From: Gammaproteobacteria bacterium UBA2679
GTDB lineage: Bacteria > Pseudomonadota > Gammaproteobacteria > Pseudomonadales > Oleiphilaceae
Direction of reading: 5' to 3'
Length of the DNA: 64,000 nucleotides
Assembly: GCA_002354735.1 (NCBI GenBank)
Contig: DEMD01000009.1
Location: 472,705-536,704 of the forward strand
In this document: positions 45,970-55,390 of the stretch, piece by piece
Position numbering within the stretch: position 1 is the first letter of the stretch
Layout: every line of letters starts with the position of its first letter
Translations under genes and position numbers: made by a program
The notes under the pieces: model-generated
Seen by the model: only the letters and a program-made list of their open reading frames with translations
The model's database searches: none
What the model was told of the DNA's origin: nothing

Positions 45970-46974
45970 GTGCAGTCGAACAAGCGGTTCCTGAATTTCA
46001 GTATCGAACATCTGAGGTCGAGCAGGCAAGGTTTCTGGTTTGCGCTCGACCTGGTCATGCTGCTCCTGTTGAGCCTTAACCTCTTTCTCATCATTGTCGA
46101 TTCGGTCTATCGAATAGGCACGAGCGATGAGCTGATAGCCACTTATTTCCCAGCCTTATCCCCCGCTCTGGAATATCTGCGGGAAAACTTTCTCTTCATC
46201 GACCTCTGCTTTGTCGCGATCTTCCTCAGTGAATTCTGCCTGCGCTGGGCAGTCTCGGTACGCAACAGTGATTATGCCCGCTGGTTCTACTATCCCGTCA
46301 TACACTGGTACGACCTGGTCGGCTGTATTCCACTGGGCGGCGCACGACTACTGCGCTTTCTGCGGGTATTTTCCATCATCCATCGCCTGCAGAAATACCG
46401 CATTATCGATGTACGCCAGACCGCCATTTACAGGTTCTGCCTGTTCTACTACGAGGCGCTACTGGAGGAATTGAGCGATCGGGTCGTCATCAAGGTCATT
46501 AATGGGATACAGGAGGATATCCGTAGTGATGAGACACTGACCCGACGAGCCGTTGAAGAGCTTGTGAAGCCCCGACTCGACAAACTGCTGATTTCTGCCA
46601 AGGCGGTCACCAGCAGCATAGCGGGTGCCATGAAATCAGACGTCGACCATCCGTTTTCCGAAAAGCTCAGGTCCAGTGTAATTGCCGCCATGCAGAATAA
46701 CGCCGAACTCAAGCGGCTCAGCACAATACCCATGATCGGTGAGCAGCTGAGCGATACACTGGAAGACGCCGTGGCCGAAGTGGTCATCGACAGTATCGCC
46801 TGTCTTATCGATGAATTCCCCGAACTGCTCAAGGAGGATAGTCTCCGCGCAAGCCTCCGAACCAGCGACGCCAGCTGGGAAGCCCTGGACGCTATACTGC
46901 TGAACCTCATCGATGACGTTCTCGAGTTCGCCAAGCAGCAGGTCGCCACACAGAAATGGAAACAGCAGCTGTGA
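45970..46974 (+). CDS. voltage-sensor-like membrane protein without a pore
   Basis: 334-aa protein. Four N-terminal helices resemble an ion-channel voltage sensor: S1 (FALDLVMLLLLSLNLFLIIV), S2 (FLFIDLCFVAIFLSEFCLRW), S3 (HWYDLVGCIPL) and an S4-like segment with Arg every third or fourth residue (ARLLRFLRVFSIIHRLQKYR). There is no pore helix or selectivity filter. The remaining 200 residues are soluble helices. GTG 45970 has GGAT upstream; TTG 45904 is possible. Function unknown. Confidence 0.75.
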   Translation: MQSNKRFLNFSIEHLRSSRQGFWFALDLVMLLLLSLNLFLIIVDSVYRIGTSDELIATYFPALSPALEYLRENFLFIDLCFVAIFLSEFCLRWAVSVRNSDYARWFYYPVIHWYDLVGCIPLGGARLLRFLRVFSIIHRLQKYRIIDVRQTAIYRFCLFYYEALLEELSDRVVIKVINGIQEDIRSDETLTRRAVEELVKPRLDKLLISAKAVTSSIAGAMKSDVDHPFSEKLRSSVIAAMQNNAELKRLSTIPMIGEQLSDTLEDAVAEVVIDSIACLIDEFPELLKEDSLRASLRTSDASWEALDAILLNLIDDVLEFAKQQVATQKWKQQL

Positions 46975-47083
46975 AGCTTTTTTTGAACCTCATCATACAC
47001 TTGTAAGCAGCTGCGTTATATCATGCCGGTCCATGATCACGGATTGATTCCCATTCAGATCGCCGTCAGGCAAAAGGTAAGCA

Positions 47084-47902
47084 ATGAGAACTCGTACCTG
47101 GCTTAAGCGACAGCTTGTTTCAAAGGAACTTGACAAGCAGTTCGATGCCATAGAGAAGCCCGTTGGTTCCATGGGCTACGACCCCTGGGGCTTCAACCGG
47201 GACACCAACAAGATTGCTGCCGCGATTTTCAGCCCTCTTTTCAGACGTTATTTTCGTGTGGAAACGACCGGCATCGAAAGGGTTCCGGCGACCGGACCAG
47301 TGCTGCTCGTGGCGAATCACAGCGGACAATTACCCATCGATGGCGTGTTGATCGGGTTCAGTATGGCGACGCGTCAGTTGAACCCGCGGCTGCCGCGCGC
47401 CATGGTGGAGCGCTTTTTTGGTACGGTGCCGTTCCTTGGCAATCTGCTGAACCAGATGGGCGGCGTGCTGGGCGACCCCGTAAATTGTGCCTCCATGCTT
47501 GATCAGGGCGAGGCCGTCATAGTGTTTCCCGAGGGCGTACGCGGTTCCGGAAAGCCCTGGGGCAAGCGATATCAATTACAGCATTTCGGCGAAGGCTTCG
47601 TTCACCTGGCGATGAAGTACAAGGCCCCGATCATTCCAATCGGCGTCATCGGGTGCGAAGAAACGATTCCCTCATTAACCAGTCTCAGACCTCTGGCCAA
47701 GCTCCTTGGCTTGCCCTATGTGCCGGTCTGCCTGCCGGCCGTGCTGCCTGCAAAGGTTCACATTCATTACGGTGAACCCATCGTGTTTGCCGATGACGAT
47801 GCCGACGAAAGCGAGATTGGCGCCAGGGCCAGAATAGTCAAGAATGCCATCGATTCCTTGCTCCGCGAAGGTCTCACAGCCCGCAAATCCATTTTCTTCT
47901 GA
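47084..47902 (+). CDS. 1-acyl-glycerol-phosphate acyltransferase-like protein
   Basis: 272-aa PlsC-family enzyme. Catalytic NHxxxxD is present (ANHSGQLPIDGVL), as are the acceptor motif VFPEGVRGSGKPWG and PIIPIGVIGCEETI. It is peripheral, with no long TM helix. It precedes an SDR gene by 17 bp, so the two probably act together on a lipid or are co-transcribed. Confidence 0.88.
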   Translation: MRTRTWLKRQLVSKELDKQFDAIEKPVGSMGYDPWGFNRDTNKIAAAIFSPLFRRYFRVETTGIERVPATGPVLLVANHSGQLPIDGVLIGFSMATRQLNPRLPRAMVERFFGTVPFLGNLLNQMGGVLGDPVNCASMLDQGEAVIVFPEGVRGSGKPWGKRYQLQHFGEGFVHLAMKYKAPIIPIGVIGCEETIPSLTSLRPLAKLLGLPYVPVCLPAVLPAKVHIHYGEPIVFADDDADESEIGARARIVKNAIDSLLREGLTARKSIFF

Positions 47903-47919
47903 GCGGAGAGCTCAATCCC

Positions 47920-48900
47920 ATGTCGAATTCAGTGCGACCGCGCGCCACATCCAACACTCAGCCGCCTCGCAGGAAGCCGGTGGTACTGATCACGGGCGCC
48001 GCGGGCGCCCTTGCGCAGCGCGTCATCGAAAATCTCCTGCCACGCTACGAGGTCGTCGCCGTTGATTTCCGTGAGCAGGTTTATCACTGTAGCGGCGTTC
48101 AGAGCTACTGCATCGACATCAACAAGCGACGCTTTGAAGACCTGTTCAGGAAGCACGACATTGCCGGCGTCATCCATATGGGCAGGGTAATGAGCAGTGA
48201 GGAACCCAGAAATCGCCGCTACAACTCCAATGTTCTCGGCACGGCAAAACTGTTCAAACTTTGTGAAAAGTACAAGGTTAACAGGGTGGTCATTCTGTCG
48301 ACTTTTCACGTCTATGGCGCAAACGCCTATAACCCGGCCATGCTTGACGAATCTGCACCGTTGAAAGCGGCAGAGCTCACCATGGACCTGATCGACTCGG
48401 TAGAGCTTGAGAACCTTGCCCACATCTACCTCTGGCGCTGCCCTACCCTCAACGTTACGATACTGAGACCCTGCAATATCGTCGGGCCGGGCATTCGCAA
48501 CACCATCGCCAATCTGCTCTCTTCGCGGGTATGCCCAGTGCTCACGGGCTTCTCACCGATGATGCAGTTCATCCATATTGACGACATGGCAGAGGCCATC
48601 ACGCTTGCCTATCGCAAGAACAAGAAAGGCATCTATAACGTAGCCACTCCGGATTGGGTGGGCTTTCAGGATGCGGTCACAGCATGTGGCTGCCTGCGCA
48701 TGCCGATTCCTTCGATCCCACCCTTCCTCGCCAGGCAACTACTCGCGCTGATGCCTGGCCACCCCCTGCCGCCCTATCTGGTGAATTACTTCAAGTACCC
48801 GGTCGTACTCGATCATCGGCACTTCGAGAAGACTTTCGGCTTCGAAGCAAAGTACTCGCTGAAAGAAATTTTCAGATATTATCGATCAGTGAAGCATTGA
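47920..48900 (+). CDS. extended SDR/NAD-dependent epimerase-like protein
   Basis: 326-aa Rossmann protein. The nucleotide motif is LITGAAGALAQRVIENL and further conserved blocks are VIHMGRVMSS, STFHVYGAN and ILRPCNIVGPG. The usual catalytic YxxxK is not visible where expected; the segment reads LTMDLIDSVELENLAHIY. It may therefore be a binding or non-redox member. It is co-directional with the acyltransferase and prsK. Confidence 0.8.
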   Translation: MSNSVRPRATSNTQPPRRKPVVLITGAAGALAQRVIENLLPRYEVVAVDFREQVYHCSGVQSYCIDINKRRFEDLFRKHDIAGVIHMGRVMSSEEPRNRRYNSNVLGTAKLFKLCEKYKVNRVVILSTFHVYGANAYNPAMLDESAPLKAAELTMDLIDSVELENLAHIYLWRCPTLNVTILRPCNIVGPGIRNTIANLLSSRVCPVLTGFSPMMQFIHIDDMAEAITLAYRKNKKGIYNVATPDWVGFQDAVTACGCLRMPIPSIPPFLARQLLALMPGHPLPPYLVNYFKYPVVLDHRHFEKTFGFEAKYSLKEIFRYYRSVKH

Positions 48901-48948
48901 GCCTGCTCGCTCGATCGCGCCTGTGAGTCAGCTGTTCGTGATGCATAC

Positions 48949-51012
48949 ATGACTATAGATTTCGCCTCCGTCACGCTGGCCATGGCCGCGATGGCTTATT
49001 TGTTCATATTCGGCCTGCTGGTATCCAGACCGCTCTCGACCAAGGCAGACAAGGCGCTCTTGCTAGCGCTGCTTTGCAACAGCGTATGGCTGATGGTGCT
49101 CACCTCCCAGGCGTTAAGTGGCGAGCCGGGCTACGAATATCGCTATAGCCTCGAGATCATTCGCAATGGGGGATGGATTGCCCTGTTCTCGGTGATTCTT
49201 GGGGTCAGCGTCAGGAAAATTCGTAAAGGCGCGACCATTACCATCAGCTGGTTTCTGCTCGGGCTCTTGATACTCTTGGCCACGCTGGGTGCGGACGCAA
49301 TCTCAAGACTATTGGAAGCCCCTGAGCTGATTCCTACGGCGCTGGTTCCGGTAGGACAGGTACTCATCGCCATTGGAGGATTGGTACTTGTCGAGCAACT
49401 CTGGCGCAACAGCGACCAGAATGCGATGAACCACACCAAATATCTGTGCATCGGCGCCGGTGCAATATTCGGCTACGACTTTTTCCTGTATGCCGATGCC
49501 ATCCTGTTCAGTCGCATATCGCCCGCTCTCTGGGAAGCTCGGGGCGCCATAAATCTGCTCAGCAGCCCACTCTTTGGCGTTGCCCTGGTGGCGCGGGGTC
49601 GTAACAGATTCGATGTGCGCATTTCGCGGAAGATGGTATTCCATACCTCAGTAATCGTCTTCACCGCCCTCTACCTCATGTTGATGGCTATCGGCGGCTA
49701 CTATATCAACGCCCTTGGTGGAACATGGTCGAAAGCCGTTCTGATCACGCTCCTGTTCTTCTTCACACTGCTGCTGATCGTTGCCGGCTCCTCACATCGC
49801 ATCCGTGCACGGCTGCTGGTTTTTGTCACACGGCATTTCTTCAATTACAAATATGACTATCGCGAAGAGTGGCTGAAAGTCACCCGCGATCTCACCACCT
49901 TCGACTCGGACCCTGATCTGAGTCAGTCAGTGGTGCGCATCATCTGCTCGCTGGTCCACAGTAGCGCGGGCGCGCTCTGGCTCAGAGACGAACATAATCA
50001 CTATGCTCAGCAGGCAGCATGGAACTGTCAGCGTTTGCGTCACCACCAGATCGACGTTACCTCCGAACTGGTTGACTATATGACGCAGCACGAATGGATC
50101 GTAAACCTGCGGGAGTACCGGGAAGATCCTACACTTTACAACCTGATGGAACTGCCAGACCCCATAGAGCAGTACCCGAAGGGCTGGCTGGTGGTGCCGC
50201 TCTATGTTCGCGAACAACTCTTCGGCTTCGTGCTGGTGCTCAAGGCCGACATGCACGTGGATCTCAACTGGGAGAATTATGATCTGCTGAAGACGGTTGC
50301 ACGTCAGGCCGGCAGCTATCTGGCCATGCTGGAAGCGCAGGACGACCTTTCCGAAGCCAAGCAATTTGATGCTGTCAATCGCACATCTGCCTTCCTGATC
50401 CACGATCTCAAAACCATTATCGCCCAGCTCTCGCTCCTGGTGAAAAACGCGGCCAAACATCGTCATAATCCCCAGTTCATCGATGATATGATTCATACTT
50501 CGGAGCACGCGCTTGGCAAGATGAACAACCTGCTGCAGCAGATCCGCAACCCGGTCAGCCGTGACACTGTGGTGCGGGTAGATATTGCAGCCTTGATAGC
50601 GCAGGCCTTCGAGCAGGTCGCCCGCCGCCAGCCTCGCCCGAAACTTGACGGTCCAACAGGCAGTCTGTATGTAGAGGCGGACAGGGAAAAATTGTTGGCT
50701 GTTTTCGTTCATCTTCTGCACAACGCGCAGGATGCAACAGCCAAGACGGGCGAAATTATCGTATCTCTCAAGCAAAGCCCGGGCTGGATCGTCATATTTA
50801 TCCAGGATACCGGGTCAGGCATGAGTGATGAATTTATCAAGACCCAGCTGTTCAAGCCGTTCGAGAGCACCAAGGGGCTGAGCGGCATGGGCATAGGCGT
50901 GTATCAGAGCAAGGAATATGTGCGCAAGCTGGGCGGCGCCATCGACGTGACCAGTGAGCTTGGTGTCGGTAGCTGTTTCACGATCAAGTTGCCAGCCGTA
51001 GAGCCGGAATGA
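48949..51012 (+). CDS. prsK: PEP-CTERM system sensor histidine kinase PrsK
   Basis: 687-aa kinase. About eight N-terminal TM helices (residues 1-290) are followed by a GAF domain (320-450), an atypical H-box (FLIHDLKTIIAQLSLLVKNA) and HATPase (HLLHNAQDAT, QDTGSGMS, GMGIGVYQSKEYV). This layout is typical of PrsK, the kinase found beside XrtA/EpsH exosortases. Its stop overlaps the region before prsR. The pair should sense envelope or EPS state and drive sigma54 promoters. Confidence 0.92.
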   Translation: MTIDFASVTLAMAAMAYLFIFGLLVSRPLSTKADKALLLALLCNSVWLMVLTSQALSGEPGYEYRYSLEIIRNGGWIALFSVILGVSVRKIRKGATITISWFLLGLLILLATLGADAISRLLEAPELIPTALVPVGQVLIAIGGLVLVEQLWRNSDQNAMNHTKYLCIGAGAIFGYDFFLYADAILFSRISPALWEARGAINLLSSPLFGVALVARGRNRFDVRISRKMVFHTSVIVFTALYLMLMAIGGYYINALGGTWSKAVLITLLFFFTLLLIVAGSSHRIRARLLVFVTRHFFNYKYDYREEWLKVTRDLTTFDSDPDLSQSVVRIICSLVHSSAGALWLRDEHNHYAQQAAWNCQRLRHHQIDVTSELVDYMTQHEWIVNLREYREDPTLYNLMELPDPIEQYPKGWLVVPLYVREQLFGFVLVLKADMHVDLNWENYDLLKTVARQAGSYLAMLEAQDDLSEAKQFDAVNRTSAFLIHDLKTIIAQLSLLVKNAAKHRHNPQFIDDMIHTSEHALGKMNNLLQQIRNPVSRDTVVRVDIAALIAQAFEQVARRQPRPKLDGPTGSLYVEADREKLLAVFVHLLHNAQDATAKTGEIIVSLKQSPGWIVIFIQDTGSGMSDEFIKTQLFKPFESTKGLSGMGIGVYQSKEYVRKLGGAIDVTSELGVGSCFTIKLPAVEPE

Positions 51013-51071
51013 GCATGGCCGGAGACTCGGACTATGCTGTAAGCTGCCGAACATCAGGAAACGGGAAGACA

Positions 51072-52433
51072 ATGCAGAAAAAATTGTTGATCATCGAAGA
51101 CGATCCGGGTCTGCAGAGCCAGATGCGCTGGTGCTTCGCAGAGGATGTCGAAGTCATTCTGGCGCAGGATCATGAAACCGCCATCGCGGCCCTGCGTCGG
51201 CACGAGCCGCAGGTCATTACGCTTGATCTTGGCCTACCGCCGGACCCAGGCGGGTCCAGCGTCGGGTTCCAGCTCCTGCATGATCTTCTTCAACTAGCAC
51301 CTTCAACACGGATCATCGTCGTCACCGGGCGTGAAGAACGGGAAAACGCTGTAAAGGCGATAGCCAACGGTGCAAGCGACTTCTATCAGAAGCCTTTGGA
51401 TGGCGACATCCTCGCCTTCGTGGTGGAGCGGGCCTTCAGACTGTATTCACTCGAACGGGAGCATGAGGAAAAGCAACAGCGACACAGTGCTTCCAGCCTC
51501 AAAGGCATCGTAGCTTCGAGCCCGCAGATGCTCGAAATCTGTAGAACCGTTGAAAAAATAGCACCCGCTGATGTCACTACACTGATTCTTGGCGAAACGG
51601 GTACGGGCAAGGAAGTGCTGGCCAAGGCCATACACCAGCTGAGCAGCCGTGCGGCAAACACCTTTCAGGCCATCAATTGCGCCGCCATCCCCGAGAACCT
51701 GCTCGAGAGTGAGTTGTTCGGCTATGAAAAAGGCGCGTTTACCGGCGCCAGCGCGCAGAAGAAGGGTAAAGTCGAGCAAGCAGATGGCGGCACACTCTTT
51801 CTTGATGAAATTGGCGACATGCCGATGCCCCTTCAAGCCAAACTGTTGCGCTTTCTGCAGGAGCGCGTCATTGAACGTGTGGGTGGCATGAAAGAGATCC
51901 CGGTCGATGTCAGAGTTGTTTGTGCCACACACCAGAATATACAGACACTTATCAGCGAAGGCCGTTTTCGTGAGGACCTCTTTTACCGTGTCAGCGAAAT
52001 TACGCTGCGCACGCCGCCGCTGCGCGAAAGGAGCGGCGATGCTGTAGTCATCGCCAAATATCTGCTTGAGCAATACTGTAAGTCGATGGACAAGCCGAAC
52101 ATGTCCCTATCGAGTGGCGCCGTGCTAGCCATTCAGAATCATAAGTGGCCTGGCAATGTCAGGGAGCTCATCAACAAGATCAAACGCGCAGTTATCATGG
52201 CAGACGGTAAGAAAATACAAGCGTCTGACCTGGAACTGAACGAGCATGATGCGGGATCCCCCGACGCATTGAATCTTCGGCAGGTCCGTGAAACTGCTGA
52301 GAAGAACGCCATTCTTCACGCCCTGGAGCTTTCGGGCCACAATATGGCGCAAGCATCGCGTTTATTGGGCGTAACCCGGCCCACTCTCTACAATATGACG
52401 GACAAGTACAATATCCACACGCAATCCAACTGA
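51072..52433 (+). CDS. prsR: PEP-CTERM-box sigma54 response regulator PrsR
   Basis: 453-aa NtrC-type activator. The receiver has D52 (VITLDLGLPPDPGG). The AAA+ domain has Walker A GETGTGKEVLAKAI, the sigma54-contact GAFTGA, and Walker B GGTLFLDEIGDM. A Fis-type HTH ends the protein (GHNMAQASRLLGVTRPTLYNM). ATG 51072 gives the family start MQKKLLIIEDDPGLQSQMRW; an earlier in-frame ATG at 51009 would overlap prsK by 4 bp. It should activate sigma54 promoters of PEP-CTERM genes. Confidence 0.94.
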   Translation: MQKKLLIIEDDPGLQSQMRWCFAEDVEVILAQDHETAIAALRRHEPQVITLDLGLPPDPGGSSVGFQLLHDLLQLAPSTRIIVVTGREERENAVKAIANGASDFYQKPLDGDILAFVVERAFRLYSLEREHEEKQQRHSASSLKGIVASSPQMLEICRTVEKIAPADVTTLILGETGTGKEVLAKAIHQLSSRAANTFQAINCAAIPENLLESELFGYEKGAFTGASAQKKGKVEQADGGTLFLDEIGDMPMPLQAKLLRFLQERVIERVGGMKEIPVDVRVVCATHQNIQTLISEGRFREDLFYRVSEITLRTPPLRERSGDAVVIAKYLLEQYCKSMDKPNMSLSSGAVLAIQNHKWPGNVRELINKIKRAVIMADGKKIQASDLELNEHDAGSPDALNLRQVRETAEKNAILHALELSGHNMAQASRLLGVTRPTLYNMTDKYNIHTQSN

Positions 52434-52460
52434 GGTCTGCAATCTCGCAGGGCGTTATCT

Positions 52461-55196
52461 ATGAAGCAAATGTTCGACAAACGGAATTTCAAGGCCAAGG
52501 CATTCGGCCATTCAGCAAGCCGAAACGCGCTGAAAGTCTGTATTGCATCATTCATCATCCTGATTTTTTCAGGCTGTGAGAGCAATGAGGAAAAGGCTCT
52601 GAAGCGCGCCCAGGTGCAATTCGCCAGCCATATAGATCAGGCCAGCTTCTTCATGAACCAGGGCCAGCTCAAGGCGGCGATGCTCGAAGCGCAGAACGCC
52701 AGAAAGCTCCTGCCGACCAAACCAGAGCCTTATCTGCTGATGGCAGACGCGCTGCTCACTACCGGTGATGCGCGGCAGGCTCAACAGGTCTATCAGGAAA
52801 TATTGGGCGGCGACGAAGCCAAGCCACAGAGCGGTGCTGTGAAGATTGAGACCGAACAGTCCGATCTGAACAGCGCGCGGCTTGGTATGGCGCGAACACA
52901 GATGTTGCTGGGCGACATCGAGGCCGCCACCAAGGTACTCGATGAACTCGAGGAAGCCACTGCAGAACAGCAGGCTGCAGCACTGGTCCTTCGCGGTAAT
53001 CTCGCTCTAGCCCGGCGTGAGCTCACCGATTCGGAGAATTTTTATTCTCAGGCGATCGAGAAGGATGCCGCCAGTATCGATGCCTACATCGGACTCTCAA
53101 AAGTCTCCTTCATCAAGGAAGACATGAATGCTGCCGGCGACGCTATCGCCAAAGCCGAAAGCATAAAAGCTGACTCCTCCGAACTCTGGTTGTGGAAAGC
53201 ACAGTTCGCTGCGGCACAGAATCGTTTCGCAGAAGCTGAGACGGCGTATATCAAGGCGCTGGAGAAGATTGGTCAGTACGATGTCATGACCATGCAGAAG
53301 TTCCAGACCATTTCTCAACTTGTCGAAGCGCTGCGTGCCCAAAGCAAATTTGCCGAAGCATTCACTTACCAGGAAATTCTCGACAAGTCTGGGCCTGGCA
53401 ATATCCGTTCGAATTACGAACAGGCGCTCGAAGCAATACAGGCCAATGACCTGGATAAGGCAGAGGGTCTGCTCATGAGCATTCTGGAGTCTGCGCCAGG
53501 CCACAAGCAGGCTGGCATCATGCTTGGTATCGTCAAGTTCCAGCAAGGAGAATGGGCGATGGCGGACATGTACCTGAGCCAGTATGGCGGCGATAACGTG
53601 AATGATGTCGTCTCGCGAGTCATGGCGGAAACCAAGTTGCACATGAAGGAGCCTGAAGCGGCCAAAGCCTTAATGAGCGGTCTGCCACGTGAGACTAGCG
53701 ACAATCTTTCGATCTACGGTATGGCGGAAATTGCCACTGGCAATCTCACAGCGGGTATCGACGCGCTCCGCAAAGCGCTCGCGCTTGACGAAGGCAACGT
53801 TGGCATTCTTGAGCAGCTCACCAAAGCCTTGCTCAAGGAGGGAAGACCGGAAGAGGCGCTTCAGGCACTTGAGCAAGCGATAGTTCGTTCACCTGGCCAG
53901 GAAAAGATCCGCTCGATGATCGTGGCCGTCCACGCAAGCCAGAAAGACTGGTCCAAGGCAGAAAAAGCCATCGAGGCATGGAAGCGCAGATCCTCGAACA
54001 GCGCCCTGGCCTTCAACGCCGAAGGCGCACTGCTGATGCAGCAGGACAAAAAACAGGAAGCGATTCGGGCGCTCGAAAGAGCCAAGAAGGCTAACGAAAA
54101 ACTGGCAACGCCCTACTTCAACCTCATTCGCCTATACCTTTCGCAGCAGGAAGATGCGCTGGCGCTGTCTGAAGCGAGAGCCGGTGTTCAAAGCATGCCC
54201 GCCAACATGATGATGATCCGTACCTATCTCGACTTGGCCTCGCGCCAGGAGAAACTCGAAGAAGGCATCGAGTTTCTTCGTACAGTGGCTGAGCAGGGTA
54301 CCAACTCGGCCCCAAGTCTTGTCCTGGCGGAATACTACGGTCGGACCAATCAGTTCAAGGATGCCCGATCGTTTCTGAATCGTGCACGTGAGGCTGGCGC
54401 TGATCCATCTGCTGTCGAAGGTTTGGAGCTATTGCTTGCAGAGACCGAGATCCCCTTGCTGATACAGGCCAAGCGACTGGACCAGGCCAGAAAGCTGGCG
54501 GATTCTGTCGGCTCAAGCTTTCCGTCTTCTCCTGAAGCACAGCTGCTGAGGGCGAAGGTAGAGCTCAGTGCCGGAGACGAAAAAGCAGGCTTCGATCAGC
54601 TGAGCAGGATAAACCGCAAGTACCCACAGCAGCCGATAGCATTCGAGTTCCTTGGTGACTATTACTTCACCAAGGAGTCTTTTGAGAAGGCAGTCGATGT
54701 TTATCAGAAGGCATGGCTGCGCGCCCCGAGCCAGGCGCTTGCAATCAAGATGCACCGGGCCCTGCGCGAAGCAAACTCCACAGTCAAATCTCTCGAACCA
54801 CTGAAGCAGTGGCTGGAGATCAGTCCTGACAGCCCACAGGCATCAACATTGCTGGCCATGGGTTACCAGGCCGCCGGCATGAACGAGGAAGCCATAGCGC
54901 TTTATGAGAAGATCAGAAAATCACGACCGGCTGATGCAGTCGCGCTGAACAATCTGGCCTGGCTCTACTATGAGCGCAAGGATGAGCGCGCACTCGAAGC
55001 GGCCGCTGAAGCCTATCGCCTGCGGCCGGATAACAGTGCCATAGCTGATACTTACGCGCTCGTATTGCTCCAACAAACCGACGAGACGGCCAAGGCGATC
55101 GAAATACTGGAAAAAGCCGTTGCCGCTGAGCCTGAAAACGAAGAGTTGAAGAAGCATCTCGAAGAAGCCAAGGCAGCTTCAGCCAAGCGCGGCTAG
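52461..55196 (+). CDS. prsT: PEP-CTERM system TPR lipoprotein PrsT
   Basis: 911-aa periplasmic lipoprotein. The hydrophobic signal ends in LIFSGC with lipidated C39. More than fifteen degenerate TPR units fill the rest, e.g. KPEPYLLMADALLTTGDARQA and DAVALNNLAWLYYERKDERA. Length and placement after prsR match PrsT of XrtA systems, thought to scaffold polysaccharide export or exosortase targets. It starts 28 bp after prsR. Confidence 0.93.
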   Translation: MKQMFDKRNFKAKAFGHSASRNALKVCIASFIILIFSGCESNEEKALKRAQVQFASHIDQASFFMNQGQLKAAMLEAQNARKLLPTKPEPYLLMADALLTTGDARQAQQVYQEILGGDEAKPQSGAVKIETEQSDLNSARLGMARTQMLLGDIEAATKVLDELEEATAEQQAAALVLRGNLALARRELTDSENFYSQAIEKDAASIDAYIGLSKVSFIKEDMNAAGDAIAKAESIKADSSELWLWKAQFAAAQNRFAEAETAYIKALEKIGQYDVMTMQKFQTISQLVEALRAQSKFAEAFTYQEILDKSGPGNIRSNYEQALEAIQANDLDKAEGLLMSILESAPGHKQAGIMLGIVKFQQGEWAMADMYLSQYGGDNVNDVVSRVMAETKLHMKEPEAAKALMSGLPRETSDNLSIYGMAEIATGNLTAGIDALRKALALDEGNVGILEQLTKALLKEGRPEEALQALEQAIVRSPGQEKIRSMIVAVHASQKDWSKAEKAIEAWKRRSSNSALAFNAEGALLMQQDKKQEAIRALERAKKANEKLATPYFNLIRLYLSQQEDALALSEARAGVQSMPANMMMIRTYLDLASRQEKLEEGIEFLRTVAEQGTNSAPSLVLAEYYGRTNQFKDARSFLNRAREAGADPSAVEGLELLLAETEIPLLIQAKRLDQARKLADSVGSSFPSSPEAQLLRAKVELSAGDEKAGFDQLSRINRKYPQQPIAFEFLGDYYFTKESFEKAVDVYQKAWLRAPSQALAIKMHRALREANSTVKSLEPLKQWLEISPDSPQASTLLAMGYQAAGMNEEAIALYEKIRKSRPADAVALNNLAWLYYERKDERALEAAAEAYRLRPDNSAIADTYALVLLQQTDETAKAIEILEKAVAAEPENEELKKHLEEAKAASAKRG

Positions 55197-55212
55197 TACC
55201 GCAAGACGTAAA

Positions 55213-55245
55213 AAGCCGCAGCTGCCTTTCTGGCGGCTGCGGCTT
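55213..55245. terminator. terminator-like hairpin between prsT and the glycan cassette
   Basis: A 14-bp stem with one G-T pair (AAGCCGCAGCTGCC/GGCGGCTGCGGCTT) encloses a 5-nt loop 17 bp after the prsT stop. It lacks a T-run on the plus strand and has four T residues on the minus side. It may be a weak terminator for both convergent units. Confidence 0.5.
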
Positions 55246-55390
55246 ACTTCAGAACCGGTTCAGCTTAGATCCCACTCCGCTTCAGTATTGGCAACTCTGC
55301 CCTCTTAACGGGCAAAGAGGCGCTTGAAGCGGGTCGCACCCAGGGTTCAGTAGCGAGGTCGACCCGTGGGGCAGCGAAACCCTACCGAGG

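Noticed and set aside
49927..50775. 282-codon minus-strand frame within prsK
   Set aside because: Antisense to the GAF and kinase domains of PrsK; no recognisable protein.
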